From Streptomyces sp. SID12501 (lineage in GTDB: Bacteria > Actinomycetota > Actinomycetes > Streptomycetales > Streptomycetaceae), in the NCBI RefSeq assembly GCF_010550245.1, contig NZ_JAAGLU010000040.1:1-64000 (forward strand): 64,000 nt of DNA, written 5' to 3'. The position numbers were made by a program, and so were the translations under genes. Shown one piece after another: positions 7,516 to 16,343 of the stretch; the first letter of the stretch is position 1, and each line of letters begins with the position of its first letter. The notes beneath the pieces are model-generated. The model searched no databases. It was not told the DNA's origin and saw only the letters and a list, made by a program, of their open reading frames with translations.

Positions 7516-7883
7516 GATGTCCTCCTCGGACGCCGGTAACGATCTCTGTGCCAGAGCTTGCCCGCGACGGTGCCGTGAAACGAGGAACTTGCCGAAACTT
7601 GCCAGGAGTACGGAAGTTGACCTTACGCGGCCAGGGCAGAGCGACGAGCGGCAGGCCAGCCGGAGGGATCCCTGAGATGGCCGGATTCGATTGCTGTCCG
7701 CCCCTCCTCGCCGGGAAACCTTGGTCGATGCAAGTGGGCGCGGATCACTTCGCCGATTCACCAGTTCGCCGGAGGCAGACAGGGACGATCCCGAAACCAC
7801 TGGTGCTCTGCGGACGGGCATGTCAACGTGGACGACCTTACGAAAACGCAGGTCAAAGACGGTCAGTATCCCATCCCGAGCGT
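7516..7883. promoter_or_regulatory. Divergent intergenic region with GGCAAGTT repeats
   Basis: A 368-bp region between the small minus-strand gene and the DUF317 gene. AACTTGCC occurs at 7586-7593 and again at 7597-7604, exactly 11 bp apart, and a weaker AGCTTGCCC lies at 7556-7564. The repeats are 71 bp or more from the 7515 start, a position fitting an operator. Nothing else coding is seen here. Confidence 0.45.
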
Positions 7884-8630
7884 ATGGAGGCGCCCCTGCA
7901 ACCGCACCACTCCAGCGATCCTTCCCGTCCCAACTTGCCGGACCCCGTGTACTGGGTCACCCCGCACCACCTCGCCGGTGACGACGGCGCTCTCGCCGAG
8001 CGGATCGGCGACACCCTGATCGGCCTCGGCTGGAGCATGTGGCCCACCTCGCGCCACACCCTGCTGTATGTGAGCCCGGACGGGCTGTGCGGCGCCGAGT
8101 GGATCCTCGCGGCCTGCCCGTTCGAGCTGGGCGGACTGCCCGTTGCCTGGCAACTGAGTGCCCGCCCGCATGCCACGTCCGTGATGACGGAGTGGAACGC
8201 GTACTTCACCACCGGCGTTCCGTACGAGGCGCTGGCCGATCTCCTCCTGGCGATCGACGCCCGTGAGGCACCCGACGCGGGCTTCGACGGGCCTGAGACG
8301 GTCCTCGACGCGCTCAGCGCCCGGGGCTGGATCCGCGATGTGGACCGTCCCCGAACCACCGCCACGGACCCCGGGTTGTCCTCCAGTGTCTCCTTGGAGA
8401 TGGTGCCGCCGCTCATCGAGGACGCCGATCCGCGCCCTGACCTGGTGGGTTGGCAGGCGTGGGCGGAACCCGTGCTCGGCGCCGCATATCTGTGGTGTGC
8501 CAGCTTCAGCGCCAGCGTCCCCCACGACTTGGTGGCCGTGTTCGCGTCATCGCTTGCCTCACCGGTCCCGGTGCTCCGCCGCACAGTGCCCAAGAGCGCC
8601 AAGGGGCGGCTCACCGTCGTCCGCTGCTGA
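7884..8630 (+). CDS. DUF317 domain protein
   Basis: 248 residues from an ATG at 7884. Two DUF317 units are visible: VYWVTPHHLAGD followed by GWSMWPTSRHTLLYVSPDG and AEWILAACPFELGGLPVAWQ, and then a C-terminal AAYLWCASFSASVPHDLVAVF. DUF317 proteins are found almost only in Streptomyces and relatives, often many per genome and beside DNA-handling or regulatory genes; function unknown. The start has only a weak ribosome site. It diverges from the XRE/DUF6879 module. Confidence 0.85.
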   Translation: MEAPLQPHHSSDPSRPNLPDPVYWVTPHHLAGDDGALAERIGDTLIGLGWSMWPTSRHTLLYVSPDGLCGAEWILAACPFELGGLPVAWQLSARPHATSVMTEWNAYFTTGVPYEALADLLLAIDAREAPDAGFDGPETVLDALSARGWIRDVDRPRTTATDPGLSSSVSLEMVPPLIEDADPRPDLVGWQAWAEPVLGAAYLWCASFSASVPHDLVAVFASSLASPVPVLRRTVPKSAKGRLTVVRC

Positions 8631-9168
8631 CGGCGGTCGTGCCAAGCTGGTCGGGTGGCCTGGGGGTGCGATTGACGCTGTTGGTCAATTCGAGTCCGGT
8701 TGCTTCGTCCCGTCGAGCTGTTGCTCGGCGGGACGGACCGCCCGACCCCCACCACCAACTACATGTCGGCACATGGAGTGGCTGGTGCGGCATCTACCGC
8801 TGTGCGTCGGTTCACGCGGGCCGGCGGGCCATCGCCCGCCCGTGTCGAGTGCGGCAGTGCGGACCCGTCGGGGCCGTCCGATCACCACCGTGTAAACATC
8901 GCGATGCGCCGCTGCCGAGCCAACCGTGGGAGCAGCCTCAGGACTATGCTGCGTACGGACGTCCCAGACCCCGGCGGGCCACCGCTGCTTGGCGCACACG
9001 CCTGCGGAGAGCGGATCACTCGTCCGGTCGCCCAGCGCATCCCCGAGGGAACCGGCTGGGTCCAACGCCCCGGAACATCGGCTGCTGGATCGGTCATTCA
9101 CCTGCCCGCACGCCAGTACGGCCGTACCGGGAGCCCGGCACGGCCTCGTGAACCGAGGCACCCCGCCC
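8631..9168. other. 538-bp non-coding region, left cassette leader
   Basis: No convincing gene. From about 8940 the sequence is similar to the leader of the second STAS cassette (from about 15652): both share the core GTCCCAGACCCCGGCGG, then a Gly/Arg-rich-looking stretch and the ACCGAGGC before the start codon. The homology therefore includes the promoter. A TATGCT at 8946 could be a -10 element. The first 300 bp show nothing recognisable. Confidence 0.5.
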
Positions 9169-9612
9169 ATGAACAGCCCACCCCTCCTGAACGTCTACCG
9201 GCACGACACCGACAATCGGGCGCTGGTCATCCTGACCGGTGAGATCGACCTGCATTCGGCGCCCCTGGTGCACGCGTCACTGCAGCGGTGCCTGCGCGAC
9301 GGCATCCGCGCCATCGACGTCGACGTCACCGCCGTGACCTTCTGCGACTGCAGCGGTCTCAACGCCTTCCTCTACGCCTTGATGCACACCGTCGCGGCCG
9401 GAGGATCCCTGCAACTGCACCACCCCAGCCCGGCGTTGGAACGGCTCGTCGCCCTCACCGGATCCGGTTCCCTCTTCCTCGCCCTCCCGGACGCCTTCGC
9501 CGGGAGCCGGCCGCCCCCGTGGCCCTCTCATCTGCACCCGGCCGCGCACTGGCTCGCTCCTGTGCTGCCTGTGCTGCCTGTGCTGCCTGCGCTTCCGGGC
9601 GGTGTGCTGTGA
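9169..9612 (+). CDS. STAS-domain anti-sigma factor antagonist, copy 1
   Basis: 147 residues from the ATG at 9169 (a GTG 21 bp upstream is also possible). A STAS fold is clear: RALVILTGEIDLHSAPLV, then DVDVTAVTFCDCSGLNAFL and AALERLV-type helix. In SpoIIAA/RsbV proteins the DS(S/T)G motif carries the phosphorylated Ser; here it reads DCSG, keeping one Ser. The C-terminus ends in a low-complexity LPVLPVLPALP repeat coded by CTGCCTGTG units. Such proteins release sigma factors by binding anti-sigma kinases. The stop overlaps the next gene's GTG. Paralogue of 15918-16343. Confidence 0.88.
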   Translation: MNSPPLLNVYRHDTDNRALVILTGEIDLHSAPLVHASLQRCLRDGIRAIDVDVTAVTFCDCSGLNAFLYALMHTVAAGGSLQLHHPSPALERLVALTGSGSLFLALPDAFAGSRPPPWPSHLHPAAHWLAPVLPVLPVLPALPGGVL

Positions 9613-10355
9613 CGGCCTCACCCGGGTCGATCCGGTCGCGGAGGCGCGCGGACCGTCAGCCGCTCACCGCAGGCACGAGGCCCCTGAGTCTGCGTCGGCT
9701 CAATCGCTGGCAGGCCGAGTGTCTGCGGGAGGACCTGGCGGACCTGTATACGGAGTCCTGTGACACGCCACCCGGCGGGGAGTACCGGGGCCGGAAGGAC
9801 TTCCTGCGCCGTCTCACGCGTGACACCTGGCGACCGGGATTCGCCCTGCTGACCGCACAGGCACCGGACTTGGCGGGGTACGCGTTCGGATTCCCCGTGC
9901 CGCGTGACGGCACCTGGTGGAGTGGTTTCCGCGGACCGCTCCCCCCAGAGGTCGCGCAACTCACCGCGTCCGGACAGGTCTTCGCCATCAGCGGGATGGT
10001 GGTCCGTCCCTCCGGGCGGTACCACGGCCTGGCCGACCGTCTGCAGGAGCGGCTGCTCGCCGACCACCGGGCTCTGCTCGGCGCGACCCTCGTGGACCGG
10101 ACCCACCGTGCCGCCTGTGCCGGGTTCCGGTCACGCGGATGGCGCGACATCGGCCTGGTCTACAGGCCACCGGGTCCTACGGTGCTGCGGGTCCTGGTCC
10201 TTCCCCTCGGAGAGGGGAAGGCGGCGGAGCCGGGAGCCTCGCGCACCATGCGGGATCCAGCGGCCGCAGGAGCTTCAGGAGCATCAGGGGCGAGGCACGC
10301 ACGTCGGAATCACCGGATGAGCAGCGAGGTAACAGGCGTGTCCAGTGAGGGCTGA
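9609..10355 (+). CDS. GNAT acetyltransferase-like protein, copy 1
   Basis: GTG start overlapping the STAS stop (GTGA), 248 residues. The core (LRRLNRWQAECLREDLADLY, GYAFGFP, WWSGFRGPLP, VFAISGMVV, LADRLQERLLADH, GATLVDRTH) has the layout of a GNAT fold, with a V.P....GLA..L segment in the acetyl-CoA site region. The paralogue at 16340 aligns throughout except for a longer Ala/Gly-rich tail here. Substrate unknown; coupling to an anti-sigma antagonist suggests protein modification in a stress pathway, which is inference. Confidence 0.75.
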   Translation: MTASPGSIRSRRRADRQPLTAGTRPLSLRRLNRWQAECLREDLADLYTESCDTPPGGEYRGRKDFLRRLTRDTWRPGFALLTAQAPDLAGYAFGFPVPRDGTWWSGFRGPLPPEVAQLTASGQVFAISGMVVRPSGRYHGLADRLQERLLADHRALLGATLVDRTHRAACAGFRSRGWRDIGLVYRPPGPTVLRVLVLPLGEGKAAEPGASRTMRDPAAAGASGASGARHARRNHRMSSEVTGVSSEG

Positions 10356-10491
10356 CGGCCGGTCGACCCGGGCCCAGGCTTTCTCTGCACTGCGCGCCTA
10401 CGCCCGCGCCCACAACCGCCGCTTGTCCGCCCTCGCCCGCACATTCGTCGACGGCACCGAACCCCTCAACGGCCTGATCGTCCGACGGTGA
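10345..10491 (+). pseudogene. Fused remnant of two GAF-ANTAR genes (48 codons)
   Basis: An open frame starting at a GTG inside the end of the acetyltransferase gene. Residues 1-11 (VRADGRSTRAQ) match the start of the GAF protein at 16999 (VRADSRSARIQ). Residues 12-48 (AFSALRAYARAHNRRLSALA and following) match the ANTAR end of the GAF-ANTAR protein at 17840. Compared with the complete cassette, about 1.4 kb (equivalent to 17032-18448) is missing, and the join is in frame. The product has only the last part of an ANTAR domain, so it is probably non-functional, though it could be translated. Confidence 0.75.
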
Positions 10492-10650
10492 CGACCGACC
10501 TCCAACGCATCGCAGGCCGCCGTCACCAGCGTGTCGTGGTGCGGACGGCCGGTGGCATCGTCGCTTGGTCATCGCTGGACGGCAATAGCAGCGGGGATCG
10601 GTCAACTCCCGCTTCCGCCGGTGGGTTTCATATGGTCTGAGACGACACGG

Positions 10651-11520
10651 TCAGGCGATCCCGGTGCTGCGTACCAGCAGCAATGTCACGTCCACCACGG
10701 CCACGGCGACCGCCGCCGCGAACGCGGCCCGCTCCCAGCGGCGTCCCAGCACCGTCCCCGCCACCGCGACCAGAGCGGTCACGACGAGCGCCGCCACTCC
10801 CCACCTGCCGGGTGGTCCGGCGGGTCCCAGCACCAGTACCGCGGACGCGGCCACCAGCGGTACCGGCAGCAGCAGCCGTGCGCGGTGCGGGCCCAGCCGG
10901 TGCGGCCATCCCCGTACGCCCATCGCCAGATCCCCGGCGATGTCCGGCAGCGCGTCACCCAGATGGGCGCCGACCCCCAACAGAGCCCCGGCGGTGACAA
11001 CCCACCAGGCGGGCCAGGGCTGCCCCGGCAAGCCCAGCGCGACGAACGCCGGGAGCGCGGCGAAGCCCACCGCGTACGGCGCCCAGGACCATGCTGTCGC
11101 CTTGAGCCGCAGGTCGTACGCCCACGCCGCCGCCACTCCGACCAGGTGGACGGCGCCCGCCCACAGGCCGCAGGCGAGCGAGAGCGGAACGCACAGCGCC
11201 AGCGCTGCATACGCGGCCACCCACACCTGCGTCACGCCGACCGTGCCGTCGACGACGGGTTTGCCCCGGCGGCCGGCGGCGATGTCCCGGCGCGCGTCGA
11301 ACGCGTCGTTGCACCAGCCGACGGACAACTGCCCGGTCAGCACGGCGGCGGCGGTCAGGACACAACGCGCGGCGCCCTGGCCCGCGGTGACGGCGAGCGC
11401 AGCCATCAGAGCGGTGACCGCCACGACGGGCCCGGGGTGGCACGCCCCGGCCAGACCAGCCACCCGGGCGGCCCAACTCGCCTCAGGGGTGCCGGTCGTC
11501 GAGTGCTCGGGAGTGCCCAC
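10651..11520 (-). CDS. UbiA-family prenyltransferase
   Basis: 289 residues from the GTG at 11520; an upstream GTG at 11625 would add 35 residues but leave little room for the divergent promoter. A polytopic membrane protein with both aspartate motifs of UbiA enzymes: NDAFDARRD near residue 70 and DALPDIAGD near 190. These bind Mg-diphosphate, so it probably prenylates an aromatic ring or transfers an isoprenoid group. It diverges from the type III PKS gene, whose product would be a fitting acceptor. Start uncertain; family call firm. Confidence 0.85.
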   Translation of the reverse strand: MGTPEHSTTGTPEASWAARVAGLAGACHPGPVVAVTALMAALAVTAGQGAARCVLTAAAVLTGQLSVGWCNDAFDARRDIAAGRRGKPVVDGTVGVTQVWVAAYAALALCVPLSLACGLWAGAVHLVGVAAAWAYDLRLKATAWSWAPYAVGFAALPAFVALGLPGQPWPAWWVVTAGALLGVGAHLGDALPDIAGDLAMGVRGWPHRLGPHRARLLLPVPLVAASAVLVLGPAGPPGRWGVAALVVTALVAVAGTVLGRRWERAAFAAAVAVAVVDVTLLLVRSTGIA

Positions 11521-11668
11521 CCAGCCGATGGTAGGCGCCCGATTCCCACCCGGCCGGCATACGCGCTCCGAGGCGAACGGCAGGACGGGCGATTCGTGGT
11601 GTCGAAGTCCTGTTCCGGGGAACACGTGGGGAGCAGCTCACCCGAGTTGGTAACCGGACGGGAACCCT

Positions 11669-12736
11669 ATGACGCGGATCGCCGCCGTTCACGGTGTCCT
11701 GGCACCGCACCGTCGCACCCAGTCCGAGATCACCGACATGGTGGCCCGCACCTGCCTGCCCGAGGGAACCGACCGCAGGGTCCTGGACCGGTTGCACCGC
11801 AGCGCGAAGGTCGGCTCACGTCACATGACGCTGCCGCTCGAACGGTACGGAGAGCTGGACGGATTCGGCGCCTCCAACGACGTCTTCATCGCCGCCGCCA
11901 TCGACCTGGGCGCCCAGGCCGTCCGGGGCGCTCTGCACACGGCCGGCCTGACCGCCGCCGACGTGGACCTGCTGATCTTCACCTCCGTCACCGGCATCGC
12001 CACCCCCTCGATCGACGCGCGGCTGGTCGGCCGTCTCGGGCTGCGGCCGGACGTCAAACGGCTGCCTCTGTTCGGCCTGGGCTGTGCCGGTGGCGCCGCC
12101 GGCCTGGCCCGTATGCACGACTACCTGCTGGGCCGGCCCGACCAGGTGGCGGTGCTGCTGTCGGTCGAACTGTGCTCGCTCACCTTCCAGCACGACGACG
12201 CCTCCATGGCCAACCTGGTCGCCACCGGGCTGTTCGGCGACGGCGCCGCCGCGGTCGTCGCCTGCGGCACGAACCGTCCGGGCCGCCCGGACGAGACCGC
12301 CGCCCCGACGATCGTGGACACCCGCAGCCACCTGTATCCGGACACCGGGCAGGTCATGGGCTGGGACATCAAGGACACCGGCTTCCAGGTCGTCCTCGAC
12401 CCGAAGGTCCCCGATGTGGTGCGCCGTTACCTCGCCGATGACGTCGAGGGATTCCTCGGCGACCACGGGATCAAACCGAAGGACGTGACCGCCTGGGTGT
12501 GCCACCCCGGCGGCCCCAAGGTCCTGGAAGCCGTCACCGAGGCCCTCGACCTCCCCGACGACGCACTCGATGTGACCTGGCGTCATCTGGCCGACGTCGG
12601 CAACCTGTCCTCGGCATCGGTGCTCCACGTACTGCGCGACACCCTGGCCCAACGCCGCCCGCCGCCCGGCACCCCGGGTGTACTGCTGGCCATGGGACCC
12701 GGCTTCGCCAGCGAACTCGTCCTGCTGCGCTGGTAG
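11669..12736 (+). CDS. Type III polyketide synthase
   Basis: 355 residues, the usual length of chalcone-synthase-like enzymes. The Cys-His-Asn triad is intact: Cys139 in FGLGCAGGAAGLAR, His279 in VCHPGG and Asn312 in GNLSSAS. The C-terminal GPGFASELVLL is the family signature. The enzyme condenses a starter acyl-CoA with malonyl-type extenders to a pyrone or resorcinol. With the downstream methyltransferase and FAD oxidoreductase it recalls the srsABC operon of S. griseus, where SrsA makes alkylresorcinols that become quinones. A 55-bp gap with no clear hairpin leads to the next gene, so an operon is likely. Confidence 0.93.
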   Translation: MTRIAAVHGVLAPHRRTQSEITDMVARTCLPEGTDRRVLDRLHRSAKVGSRHMTLPLERYGELDGFGASNDVFIAAAIDLGAQAVRGALHTAGLTAADVDLLIFTSVTGIATPSIDARLVGRLGLRPDVKRLPLFGLGCAGGAAGLARMHDYLLGRPDQVAVLLSVELCSLTFQHDDASMANLVATGLFGDGAAAVVACGTNRPGRPDETAAPTIVDTRSHLYPDTGQVMGWDIKDTGFQVVLDPKVPDVVRRYLADDVEGFLGDHGIKPKDVTAWVCHPGGPKVLEAVTEALDLPDDALDVTWRHLADVGNLSSASVLHVLRDTLAQRRPPPGTPGVLLAMGPGFASELVLLRW

Positions 12737-12791
12737 TTCGGACCGCCAAAAGACACGAAGGACATTAGGAACGCGAAGGACATAGGGACAC

Positions 12792-13322
12792 ATGATCTGG
12801 TACGGACTGCTGGTGGCCGCCGTCGCCGCCGAGCGCGTCGCCGAACTCGTCGTCGCCCGCCGCAACGAACGGTGGAGCACCGCCCGCGGCGCGACCGAGA
12901 CCGGGCAGGGCCACTACCCGGCCATGGTCGCCCTCCACACCGGCCTGCTGATCGCCTGCCCGGCCGAGGTATGGCTGGCAGACCGGCCCTTCCTACCCGC
13001 CCTGGCCTGGCCCATGCTGGCCGTGCTCGCGGGCGCCCAGGCACTGCGGTGGTGGTGCATCCAGACCCTGGGACCCCGTTGGAACACCCGGGTGATCGTC
13101 GTACCCGGCCTGCCGCTGGTGACCGGCGGCCCCTACCGGTGGCGGTGGCTGCGGCACCCGAACTACGTGGCCGTCGTCGCCGAGGGCGTGGCCCTGCCAC
13201 TCGTCCACACCGCCTGGGTCACCGCGGCCGTGTTCACGGTGCTCAACGCCGCCCTGCTCACCGTCCGCATCCGCTGCGAGAACCAGGCCCTCGCCGCCGC
13301 GACCACACCGGCGTCGGCATGA
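12792..13322 (+). CDS. Isoprenylcysteine carboxyl methyltransferase-like membrane protein
   Basis: 176 residues with about four to five membrane spans. The family signature is GGPYRWRWLRHPNYVAVVAEG, of which PYR..RHPNY binds S-adenosylmethionine, and a late ALLTVRIRCEN. Proteins of this kind beside type III PKS genes (SrsB-like) O-methylate phenolic lipids in the membrane. Its stop overlaps the ATG of the oxidoreductase (ATGA). Confidence 0.88.
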   Translation: MIWYGLLVAAVAAERVAELVVARRNERWSTARGATETGQGHYPAMVALHTGLLIACPAEVWLADRPFLPALAWPMLAVLAGAQALRWWCIQTLGPRWNTRVIVVPGLPLVTGGPYRWRWLRHPNYVAVVAEGVALPLVHTAWVTAAVFTVLNAALLTVRIRCENQALAAATTPASA

Positions 13323-14332
13323 TCGACGTACTGGTGGCCGGCGGCGGACCCGCCGGGCTGGCCGCCGCCATCCACGGCGCGCTCGCCGGCCTGGAGGTCG
13401 TCGTCGTCGAACCCCGGACCACGCCCGTGGACAAAGCCTGCGGAGAAGGAGTCATGCCCGGCGGCGTCGCCGCGCTGCGAGCACTGGGCGTCGAGGTCAC
13501 CGGCCGCGAACTGCGCGGCATCCGCTATGTCGACGGCGCCACCCGTGCCGAAGCGTCCTTCCGCGACCACACCGGGCTGGGGATCCGCCGTACGACGCTG
13601 CACTCCGCACTGCACCGGCGCGCTCTCGACCTCGGCGTACGCATGCTGCCGGGCAAGATCGGCGAGGTGCGCCAGAACGCGGACACGGTCACCGCCGCCG
13701 GAACCACGGCCCGCTGGCTGATCGCCGCCGACGGCCTGCACTCCCCCCTGCGCCGCAGCCTGGGACTGGAACTGCCGAACCACCCCCACGGCCGCTACGG
13801 ACTACGTCGGCATTACCGCGTCGAACCGTGGACGGACTTCGTGGAGGTCCACTGGTCCCGGCACGGCGAGGCCTATGTGACACCGGTCGACGACGACCTG
13901 GTGGGCGTCGCGATCCTCAGCCGCCGCCGTCGAGGGTACGACGAACACCTGGCTGCCTTCCCGGCCCTCACCGCGTCGCTGCGCGGCCCGGCCGCGACGG
14001 AGGTACGCGGCGCCGGACCGCTGCGGCAGCGGGTGCGCCGCAGAACCGCCGGCCGTGTCCTGCTCGTCGGCGACGCCGCCGGCTACCTGGACGCCCTCAC
14101 CGGCGAGGGCATCGCCCTCGCGCTGGCGACGGCCGGGGCCGCCATCCGCAGCCTGGCCGCGGACCGCCCGGAGGAGTACGAGCGCGCCTGGACGCGGCTG
14201 ACCTGCCGCCACCGGCTGCTGACCGGGGCCCTGCTGGCCGCGAGCCGCCGTCCCGGCACCGCCCGCCTCATCGTCCCCGCAGCATTCCGGATGCCCCCGC
14301 TGTTCTCAGCCGCCGTCCACGCGCTGCAGTAG
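13319..14332 (+). CDS. FAD-dependent monooxygenase/reductase of the PKS cluster
   Basis: 337 residues. N-terminal FAD-binding motif VAGGGPAGLAAAIHGA (GxGxxG type), then DKACGEGVMPGGVAAL, and near residue 245 LLVGDAAGYLDALTGEGIA, the GD motif that binds the FAD ribityl chain. This combination is typical of geranylgeranyl-reductase-like and aromatic hydroxylase flavoproteins. In srs-type clusters the SrsC homologue hydroxylates the methylated resorcinol to a quinol/quinone; the same role is inferred here. Coupled by ATGA to the methyltransferase, last gene of the unit. Confidence 0.88.
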   Translation: MIDVLVAGGGPAGLAAAIHGALAGLEVVVVEPRTTPVDKACGEGVMPGGVAALRALGVEVTGRELRGIRYVDGATRAEASFRDHTGLGIRRTTLHSALHRRALDLGVRMLPGKIGEVRQNADTVTAAGTTARWLIAADGLHSPLRRSLGLELPNHPHGRYGLRRHYRVEPWTDFVEVHWSRHGEAYVTPVDDDLVGVAILSRRRRGYDEHLAAFPALTASLRGPAATEVRGAGPLRQRVRRRTAGRVLLVGDAAGYLDALTGEGIALALATAGAAIRSLAADRPEEYERAWTRLTCRHRLLTGALLAASRRPGTARLIVPAAFRMPPLFSAAVHALQ

Positions 14333-14374
14333 CGGACCGGCCCTTTCCCCTGCCGAAAGCCGTGGGCGCCGTGC

Positions 14375-14695
14375 CTATGCCGAGCGGGTCAGGGCGACTC
14401 GAACCTTTCGATACGCCCTCGTCATCGAGTGGTCTCGCGTCCCGTCGGAGTGCTCGCGAAGGAGAGCCGTGGGATCGGAGCGCCGGGTGAGCTGCCGTAG
14501 CCTGGCGCGGCTGTTGTGCTCGACGAGGATCGGCACGTAGGTGGGGATACGGGCGTTGCTGAGCGGCTGGTAGCAGTCCTGCACCACATCCCGCACGACT
14601 GCGGCCGTCAGCAGGTTGTCGTAGGAGGCCGTCAGCCGGTCCGCCAGCTCCTGTATACGGTCAGGCACCGCAGCTTCGGCCGTGTTCGCGCCCAT
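14375..14695 (-). CDS. Three-helix-bundle-type small protein (106 aa)
   Basis: Start ATG at 14695 with a GAGGAG site, preferred to an upstream GTG at 14812. The product has RIQELADRLTASYDNLLTAA, VVRDVVQDCYQPL and YVPILVEHNSRARLRQL: a helical unit like the small three-helix dimerisation domain proteins of actinobacteria. The last ~20 residues are basic. Function unknown. Convergent with the oxidoreductase gene. Confidence 0.65.
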   Translation of the reverse strand: MGANTAEAAVPDRIQELADRLTASYDNLLTAAVVRDVVQDCYQPLSNARIPTYVPILVEHNSRARLRQLTRRSDPTALLREHSDGTRDHSMTRAYRKVRVALTRSA

Positions 14696-14997
14696 GGGGC
14701 GCTCCTCACTGTCGCAGATGGCCGGCCGCGGCATCCGATCAGTATCCGGGTGCTCGATGGCGGCCTGTCCACTTCCCAGGGTTGCACGGATAGCGTCCGT
14801 GCAACGGCCCACCAGATCTGTTCATGAGCTCGACAGGTCGGACGGGCCGACCTGCGGGCCGGGCGGCTGAAAGAGGTCGCCGCCGACCCCGGCACGGGAT
14901 CTGCGCGACTGATCGACGCAGTCCGGGGAACCCGGCAGGCAGCGTCGCAGCCACCGGGATCACGTGTGGCTCGTCGTCCATCGGCAGGGGTAGACAG

Positions 14998-15237
14998 ATG
15001 CTTGCATTCGTGGCCGCCGCGCTCTTCGTCATCGCCTTCGTCATCCGTGTCAGCGAGACGTCGACCCAGGTGGCCTTCAGCCCGACGAATCTCATGCTCG
15101 CCGGGCTTGTTTTCCTCGCCCTGCACTTGGCAGGCGTGGGGTCCGGCTGGTCCGCCCGGCGAAGCTCCACCAGGGGAAGCTCCACCAGGGGAAGCTCCGC
15201 CCGGCGGACCAGCCGGAGAAGCGGAAGCCGACGCTGA
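14998..15237 (+). CDS. Small membrane protein with a Ser/Arg repeat tail
   Basis: 79 residues. Two membrane helices (LAFVAAALFVIAFVIRV and LMLAGLVFLALHLAGVG) are followed by a tail of SSTRG, SSTRG, SSARR repeats coded by 15-bp units. A GGCAGGGG site lies 7-8 bases before the ATG. The repeats lie inside a 14-bp perfect inverted repeat. Similar two-helix proteins are common in Streptomyces stress loci; function unknown. Confidence 0.65.
   Translation: MLAFVAAALFVIAFVIRVSETSTQVAFSPTNLMLAGLVFLALHLAGVGSGWSARRSSTRGSSTRGSSARRTSRRSGSRR
15143..15216. repeat. Inverted repeat enclosing 15-bp tandem repeats
   Basis: CCGGCTGGTCCGCC (15143-15156) is the exact reverse complement of GGCGGACCAGCCGG (15203-15216). 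The 46-base loop holds copies of AAGCTCCACCAGGGG. It lies in the tail-coding part of the small membrane protein gene and could form a strong RNA stem near the end of its message. Confidence 0.8.
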
Positions 15238-15917
15238 GCAAAGTGATGCGTTCCATCCTCGCGCCGACGGATCCGAGACGCGGAGCCGCCGCGGATTACC
15301 CACCAGCCGGGCCGAGTTGCGCAGGAGCGATGGGGCGGAGTACCTGCCCCTGCCCGCCTCGCGACTGGGGACCGCGGTCCTGGCTGGTCTGCGGGGTCTG
15401 AAGAGTCGTGCCCATGCCAGTGCGGGGCTCATCGGGATCGGGTTTCCGCAGGATTGAACCGTTCGGCTCCGTCATGCGAAGCCACCTCCTCGGGCAGTCG
15501 ACGGACTGCCGTACCTGAGCGGCCGCTCGCCGCAGGCTTCGTGTTGGGGCCCAAGTACCGTGCAGGGCACCGGATGTGAGCGCGCCGCTGCGCTGTGACA
15601 CCGGCCACATCCTGAGATGGGGCAGCTTCGGACCGTCTGTCGCACCGCGCGAGGACTACGCTGCTGTATAAGCGTCCCAGACCCCGGCGGCTTGTCGTTT
15701 CGCGACACAGATGTCTGCGGGGAGCGGACCTCTCGTCCGTCACCCGGCGCATCCCTGGAGAGAACCGGACGGGTCCTCTGTCCTGTTGTACAGGCCCTTG
15801 GACCGGCCGTCGCTCCGCCTCCGCCGAACGTACGCCCCTGTCGGCAGCGCGCCAAGAGGAGCCGGGACTCCCGGCGCTCCCATCTCGCTGCCGGATGTTC
15901 TTCTGAACCGAGGCGTC
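15238..15917. other. 680-bp non-coding region, right cassette leader
   Basis: No gene recognised in 15238-15650. From about 15652 the sequence resembles the region from about 8940 before the first STAS gene, sharing GTCCCAGACCCCGGCGG and the ACCGAGGC before the start. It probably holds the promoter of the second cassette; no definite -35/-10 pair is claimed. Confidence 0.5.
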
Positions 15918-16343
15918 ATGCCCCTCTCACCGTTCACCATCCACCGTCATGACCGACGCGAACGGGCACTGATCACTCTGGCCGGCGAGATCGACCTGGG
16001 ATCGGCACCGCTGGTGCGCACAGCACTGGCGCGATGCCTGAGCGACGGCATCCGCATCGTCGATGTCGACCTCACCTCCGTGACCTTCTGCGACTGCAGC
16101 GGCCTCAACGTCTTCCTCTACGCCGCGCAGCGCACCACTGACGCCGGCGGAGTCCTCCGGCTGTACAACCCGCCACCGTCACTGGGGCGGATCCTCGACC
16201 TCACCGGCTGCGGGTTCCTGCTTCTGGGCCTGCCGCTCGGGCATCTGCCACCGCCTCTCGGGGACGACCCCGCTCCGGCTGTTCCAGCCCAGCCGCACGG
16301 GACTGTTCCGCTGGTGCCTGTCCTCTCGGGCGATGCGCGGTGA
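15918..16343 (+). CDS. STAS-domain anti-sigma factor antagonist, copy 2
   Basis: 141 residues, ATG at 15918. Paralogue of the protein at 9169: RALITLAGEIDLGSAPLV, DVDLTSVTFCDCSGLNVFL and a LGRILDLTG helix are conserved, including DCSG in place of DS(S/T)G. It lacks the LPVLPVLP repeat tail of copy 1. Predicted cytoplasmic partner of an anti-sigma kinase. Its TGA overlaps the next GTG, as in copy 1. It heads the complete four-gene cassette (STAS, acetyltransferase-like, two GAF-ANTAR). Confidence 0.88.
   Translation: MPLSPFTIHRHDRRERALITLAGEIDLGSAPLVRTALARCLSDGIRIVDVDLTSVTFCDCSGLNVFLYAAQRTTDAGGVLRLYNPPPSLGRILDLTGCGFLLLGLPLGHLPPPLGDDPAPAVPAQPHGTVPLVPVLSGDAR

Noticed and set aside
8683..8703. 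TTCGAGTCC resembling a tRNA T-arm
   Set aside because: No acceptor or anticodon stem could be paired around it; a chance match, or at most an old att fragment.
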